DNA of 64,000 nt from contig NZ_JABWDU010000002.1 of the NCBI RefSeq assembly GCF_013371465.1, positions 1,177,313 through 1,241,312 on the forward strand, read 5' to 3'. This DNA is from Ensifer oleiphilus. Lineage in GTDB: Bacteria > Pseudomonadota > Alphaproteobacteria > Rhizobiales > Rhizobiaceae. A model generated the notes under the pieces. That model was not told the origin of the DNA, made no database searches, and saw only the letters and a list, made by a program, of their open reading frames with translations. The translations under genes were made by a program, and so were the position numbers. Positions 60,733 to 64,000 of this stretch are shown here, piece after piece; within the stretch, counting starts at the first letter, position 1; the number at the start of each line of letters is the position of its first letter.

Positions 60733-62175
60733 ATGCATCTCGTTCAGATCGAACCGCCCCCCGCACGGATCATTGGCGCGGCGAACGCGGCCCATCGCTC
60801 GATAAAGCCGCAGGGCGCGATCGGAAAACTGCTGACCTATTCGCCGCAGGACGGCATCAACCCGATCGAGCTCGCGGCCGCCTCCCCGATGTCACGGCTG
60901 CGTTCCGTCGCCTGGACCGGCAATCTGCTGATCGGCTTCTTTGTCATCGGCCTTGGCACTTGGTCGGCACTGGCGCCGCTCAGCAGCGCAGCGATCGCCT
61001 CCGGCGTCGTCGAACCGGAAACCAGCCGCAAGACCATCCAGCATCTCGAAGGCGGTATCATCAGGCAGATCCGCGTCAAGAACGGCGATGCGGTCACCTC
61101 CGGCCAGGTGCTGATCGAACTGGACGACACCAAATTCCGCTCCGAACGCGACAGCCTCCAGGGACAGTTGTGGGACGCGGATGCGAGGCGCGCACGCCTG
61201 CTTGCAGAGCAGGACGACGCAGACAGCGTAACGTACCCGCCCGAAATGCTGGCAGCGATGGCCGACAATCCGGCAATCGGGGCGATCGTCACCGGCCAGC
61301 AGCGGATCTTCGAAACCCGACGCCAGGTGTTGCGGTCGGAGATCGCAATCACGCAGGAAAGAATGAAACAGGTGCAGCAGGAAGTCGCCGGTCTTACCGC
61401 TCAGAAGGCGGCTCTGAGCGAACGGGTCGAAATTTCCAGACAGGAGCTTGAGAGCGTCACGACGCTGACGGCCAAGGGACTGGAAAAGAAAAGCCGTGTT
61501 CTCAACCTGCAACGGGAAAAGGCGGATATCAGCGGGCGCCTTGGCGAAATTTCGGCGCAGATCTCCCGTGCCTATCAGGTGATCAGTGAAGCCCAGGCCT
61601 ACCTCGTGAAACTTCGAAGCGATCGGCTGAACGAAGTCGCCCAGACCATGCGCGAAACGGAAACCCAGATCCTGCAGCTGAGCGAAAGGATGCGGGCGAT
61701 CGACGACCAGTTGGCCAGAACCGAGATCCGGGCACCGGAAGACGGTGTCATCATGGATTTGCGCATCCATACCAGCGGTGGTGTTATCGGCGCCGGCGAA
61801 CCGCTTGTCGACCTCGTGCCGCGCAAGGGACGCCTGATCGTTTCGGCCAGAGTGCGACCCGAGGACATCAATCTGGTCCATCCCGGTCTTGCGGCACAGA
61901 TCCATCTGCTGCCGTACAATCAACACCGAGTACCGCTTCTGAAGGGAAAGGTCGAGTATGTCTCGGCGGATCGCCTGGTCGACAAGCAAACCGGGCAATC
62001 CTACTACGCCGCCACGATCCATGTCGTGGACGAACGGTTGGCCAAGATGAGCGAAGTCGAGTTGGTAGCCGGCATGCCTGCCCAAACGTTGATCGAAACG
62101 GGCACGAACAGCGTCGCCCTCTATGCGCTGAGGCCGCTGCTGGACAGTTTCAACAGGGCATTTCGTGAGGACTGA
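60733..62175 (+). CDS. HlyD-family type I secretion periplasmic adaptor (PrtE-like)
   Basis: 480 residues. Cytoplasmic N-terminus of about 60 residues, one membrane helix (L-L-I-G-F-F-V-I-G-L-G-T-W), then a lipoyl half H-L-E-G-G-I-I-R-Q-I, long coiled coil (about 155-330), second lipoyl half (R-A-P-E-D-G-V-I-M) and beta barrel. This is the typical partner of PrtD-like ATPases. ATG 60733 follows GAGGAGG, 14 bases after the ATPase stop. No TolC-like gene lies in the window, so the outer-membrane channel must be elsewhere. Confidence 0.92.
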   Translation: MHLVQIEPPPARIIGAANAAHRSIKPQGAIGKLLTYSPQDGINPIELAAASPMSRLRSVAWTGNLLIGFFVIGLGTWSALAPLSSAAIASGVVEPETSRKTIQHLEGGIIRQIRVKNGDAVTSGQVLIELDDTKFRSERDSLQGQLWDADARRARLLAEQDDADSVTYPPEMLAAMADNPAIGAIVTGQQRIFETRRQVLRSEIAITQERMKQVQQEVAGLTAQKAALSERVEISRQELESVTTLTAKGLEKKSRVLNLQREKADISGRLGEISAQISRAYQVISEAQAYLVKLRSDRLNEVAQTMRETETQILQLSERMRAIDDQLARTEIRAPEDGVIMDLRIHTSGGVIGAGEPLVDLVPRKGRLIVSARVRPEDINLVHPGLAAQIHLLPYNQHRVPLLKGKVEYVSADRLVDKQTGQSYYAATIHVVDERLAKMSEVELVAGMPAQTLIETGTNSVALYALRPLLDSFNRAFRED

Positions 62176-62283
62176 AACATGCTGTAGCCGGCTGCTCTGT
62201 GCGCGACGCGAATGGAGGTACGTGCTCCGTTGCCGCCCCATGCCCCTTGCATCCCTGGCTTGGTTCCACCGAAGGACACCATG

Positions 62284-62553
62284 ATGGGCAAGCGAAAGTT
62301 CGATGACGACGAGATCATGGACATCCTCCGGGAGCACCAGGCCGGCGCGACAGTGGCCGATGTCTGCCAGCGTTATGGTGTCAGCGAACCGACTTTCTAC
62401 CGCTGGCAATCCTCACAGCTTCGAACTGTTGGCTTCGACGTCAAACGCATAAGGGCACTGGAACAGGAAAACCAGAAGCTGAAGAAGCTTCTGGCCGAAG
62501 CCATGCTGACAGCCGCTACGCTGAGCGAGATGCTGGAGAAAACCTCGAAATGA
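62284..62553 (+). CDS. Lone IS3 OrfA-like helix-turn-helix protein
   Basis: 89 residues with the transposase-type HTH (I-M-D-I-L-R-E-H-Q-A-G-A-T-V-A-D-V-C-Q-R-Y-G-V), then T-F-Y-R-W and a leucine-zipper segment (I-R-A-L-E-Q-E-N-Q-K-L-K-K-L). This is the OrfA layout of IS3-family elements. No OrfB (DDE integrase) follows: the next gene is on the opposite strand. No inverted terminal repeats were found by eye. It is either an insertion-sequence remnant or a domesticated DNA-binding protein. ATG 62284 is used; ATG 62281 adjoins it, with AAGGA upstream. Confidence 0.75.
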   Translation: MGKRKFDDDEIMDILREHQAGATVADVCQRYGVSEPTFYRWQSSQLRTVGFDVKRIRALEQENQKLKKLLAEAMLTAATLSEMLEKTSK

Positions 62554-62559
62554 CGGCGG

Positions 62560-63297
62560 CTACGTCACCGCCGCTCCATCGCCGGGCGACGATCTGCCTC
62601 CAAGCCGTGCGACCACCTCCGTGCGGTTCTGCACCTGCAGCTTGCGCATGATGTGCTGGAGATGCATCTTCACGGTATGACCCGACAAGTTCAGCTTGCC
62701 GGCGATGACCTTGTTCGAGGAGCCGCACTGCAATTCGGCCAGGACGTCAGCCTCGCGTGGCGTGAAGTCGGCCAGGATAAGACCGTCGCTGCGCAACCGT
62801 TTGGGTTCGCGCTGTCCCTCCACGGGCACCACATGGAGCGCCGCGTCGTCGGCAAATGCTCCCAGCGGATGCGGACAGAACACGCCGCCGGCAAGCACCA
62901 GCCTCAAACCGGCAAGCGCAATCTCGATTGGCAGCGCGGTGGTGAAGAAGCCGCGGATCCCCATCTGCAGTGCCTGCGCCGCGATGGATATATCGTCGGT
63001 ATCTGACAGCAAGGCGATCGGCGCTTTGGGAAAGCGCGCGGCAACGGCCGCCAGATCGTCGAGCAAGCTGCTGCTTCTGACGCCCCTCCCCGCCAGATCG
63101 AGCGTAATCAAACGCACGTCCATGCCGAGAGCCTTGTCCAGGCTCGCAGTCGAGATCATATCGATGAAGGTCCACCCCGCGAGTTCGCGCTCGAGCAGCG
63201 TGACGATGGCTGTGCGGGCAAGCGTATGTGGTTCGATGACGATGCCGGTCGGTGCATTGCGCGCTTTGCGGCGCACCGCTCCTGAACTGATGGACAC
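62560..63297 (-). CDS. LuxR/NarL-type response-regulator-like transcription factor
   Basis: 245 residues. An N-terminal receiver-like domain (about 15-135) keeps an Asp in L-I-T-L-D-L-A-G but shows a weak acidic pocket (V-I-E-P-H), so phosphorylation is uncertain. The C-terminal HTH is of the NarL type: F-T-P-R-E-A-D-V-L-A-E-L-Q-C-G-S-S-N-K-V-I-A, then H-T-V-K-M-H-L-Q-H-I-M-R-K-L. The start is probably GTG 63297 with GGGGG upstream. It converges with the lone HTH gene and is a candidate regulator of the secretion locus. Confidence 0.85.
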   Translation of the reverse strand: MSISSGAVRRKARNAPTGIVIEPHTLARTAIVTLLERELAGWTFIDMISTASLDKALGMDVRLITLDLAGRGVRSSSLLDDLAAVAARFPKAPIALLSDTDDISIAAQALQMGIRGFFTTALPIEIALAGLRLVLAGGVFCPHPLGAFADDAALHVVPVEGQREPKRLRSDGLILADFTPREADVLAELQCGSSNKVIAGKLNLSGHTVKMHLQHIMRKLQVQNRTEVVARLGGRSSPGDGAAVT

Positions 63298-63902
63298 AGG
63301 TCAACCCCCAGGATGTTTGCAACCTCTAAGGGATGCATACTAGGCCCGAAGATGCGTCATGTCATGAGAAAATCAGGATTAATCCGATTGGACCAATTGA
63401 AGCAAGAGATTGAAATATATCGTGTTTTCTGACTCGTTTTTCCGGCTCGGGCCGTTGTAACATATCTTGAGTAGCGAAATCCGCGTTGCTCATCGAGATG
63501 GTGATGCAAGGTGTGTCCATCCAGCGGCCCGAAATTTACAACTGAATCTGGTGATCCCTCCTGGCAGCCAAGGCGACGTTCGGCAAACGGCCCTGCCCGC
63601 AGCCCGGGAGCGCAGGGCGCTTTCGCTGGAATATTTCAGCCATGCGTACCCATGAGGTCTACCGCAGGCGGCTGCACACTGCGTTGCGATCCGAAGAATT
63701 TCAGGCTGTGAACTGCGCCCGCGCGCAGCTTGACCGCCTCCAGGATCGGCTTCCCAGCATCGCGTTCATGCATCCTCGGTCCAAGCGAGCGCGCTTCTGA
63801 CTCCGCGCGCAAGGTTCGCTCACCTGGATCGGTGAGCTGTGCGAAACGGCCTTGCGCCTTGACCCCGTCCATCGGCGGAGCGGCGTGCGCCTCCGAAACG
63901 CG
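63298..63902. other. 605-base region without a convincing gene
   Basis: Upstream of the LuxR-type gene. Two short palindromes lie close together: ggattaatcc (63376-63385) and attggaccaat (63387-63397), which could be operator sites. An AT-rich stretch follows to about 63440. The remainder contains only short frames without ribosome sites (one of 78 codons on the minus strand, 63636-63872, was rejected). Confidence 0.5.
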
Positions 63903-63936
63903 AAAAAGCCCGCCGACCTTTTGGGTCTGGCGGGCT
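63902..63936 (-). terminator. Intrinsic terminator of the tRNA gene
   Basis: Twelve-pair hairpin with one bulged base (agcccgccgacc against ggtc-t-ggcgggct), followed on the minus strand by five T residues (63907-63903). It lies 13 bases beyond the tRNA 3' end. Confidence 0.8.
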
Positions 63937-63948
63937 ATTTTTATGATT

Positions 63949-64000
63949 TGGTTGCGGGGGCAGGATTTGAACCTGCGGCCTTCAGGTTATGAGCCTGACG
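63949..64000 (-). tRNA. tRNA-fMet (CAT anticodon), 3' part, cut by window edge
   Basis: Read on the minus strand the edge contains an anticodon stem-loop with ctcataa (anticodon CAT), the variable loop, a T arm with ggttcaaatcc, and a 3' end cccccgcaacca with encoded CCA at 63949-63951. The anticodon stem and acceptor end fit the initiator tRNA of alphaproteobacteria rather than elongator Met. The 5' part with the D arm lies outside the window, so the initiator assignment is not fully proven. Confidence 0.85.

Noticed and set aside
60892..62409. 505-codon minus-strand frame opposite the HlyD gene
   Set aside because: Antisense shadow; the plus-strand HlyD protein has a membrane helix, lipoyl halves and coiled coil.
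62176..63297. Complete IS3-family insertion sequence around the OrfA-like gene
   Set aside because: No OrfB frame and no inverted terminal repeats or target duplication visible; only the HTH protein can be supported.
63636..63872. 78-codon minus-strand frame near the tRNA gene
   Set aside because: No ribosome site, no domain, atypical composition; not supported as a gene.
1..64000. CRISPR array, riboswitch or phage genes
   Set aside because: No regularly spaced direct repeats, no recognised aptamer core and no capsid, tail, integrase or lysis genes were seen.

Overview
This 64 kb window looks like chromosomal DNA of an alphaproteobacterium of the Rhizobiaceae, most likely Sinorhizobium/Ensifer or a close relative. 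The evidence is uniformly high GC, dense ABC transporter operons, a coxMNOP-type alternative cytochrome oxidase, an HWE-family histidine kinase and an EcfG-type stress promoter. The genus is an inference from gene content; no database search was possible. The window opens inside an RND efflux pump gene and closes inside an initiator tRNA gene.

Layout. 1-5.2 kb: RND efflux operon (permease plus two lipoprotein adaptors). 5.4-8.6 kb: single-domain response regulator, dps behind an EcfG promoter, a Crp/Fnr regulator and an SDR oxidoreductase. 8.7-12.1 kb: electrophile/quinone-type detoxification genes (a VOC dioxygenase fused to a carboxylesterase, an FMN reductase and a second VOC dioxygenase). 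12.2-38.9 kb: genes that read as polyamine, guanidino and amino-acid uptake and catabolism. These are a carbon-nitrogen hydrolase, two Pot-type ABC transporters, an amino-acid ABC transporter without its own ATPase, an agmatinase-family ureohydrolase, a LysR regulator with an aminotransferase, an aldehyde dehydrogenase, a metallo-beta-lactamase-fold hydrolase, and a PuuB/PuuA pair with a GntR regulator. An HWE kinase, a response regulator and a transglutaminase-like protein lie among them. 39-41.3 kb: XRE-cupin regulator, M24 peptidase and a small secreted protein. 41.5-47.6 kb: GntR regulator translationally coupled to a PLP lyase, followed by a complete sugar-type ABC transporter. 47.9-52.8 kb: cytochrome c plus coxMNOP and a subunit IV-like gene. 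52.8-56.5 kb: an unknown membrane protein with DUF2950 and DUF3300 proteins. 56.9-63.3 kb: two glycine-rich proteins, a type I secretion ATPase and HlyD adaptor, a lone IS3-OrfA-like HTH protein and a LuxR-type regulator.

The most unusual part is the 56.9-62.2 kb locus. Two acidic, Cys-free, Gly/Asn-rich proteins that share a repeat unit but lack RTX nonapeptides sit directly upstream of a dedicated type I secretion pair. Each protein gene is followed by a strong hairpin. The transporter ATPase carries a non-canonical signature motif (LLRAQ) and Asp in place of the Walker B catalytic Glu. A second notable case is a transglutaminase-like protein (31.4-32.3 kb) whose catalytic Cys position is Ser and whose usual His position is Asn.

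Polyamine genes as a system (inference): the Pot-type transporters would import polyamines, the agmatinase would make putrescine or gamma-aminobutyrate from guanidino compounds, PuuA/PuuB would gamma-glutamylate and oxidise putrescine, and the aldehyde dehydrogenase could act on the resulting aldehyde. LysR, TetR, GntR and XRE-cupin regulators each sit beside one block, and inverted repeats in the adjoining divergent regions are candidate operators.
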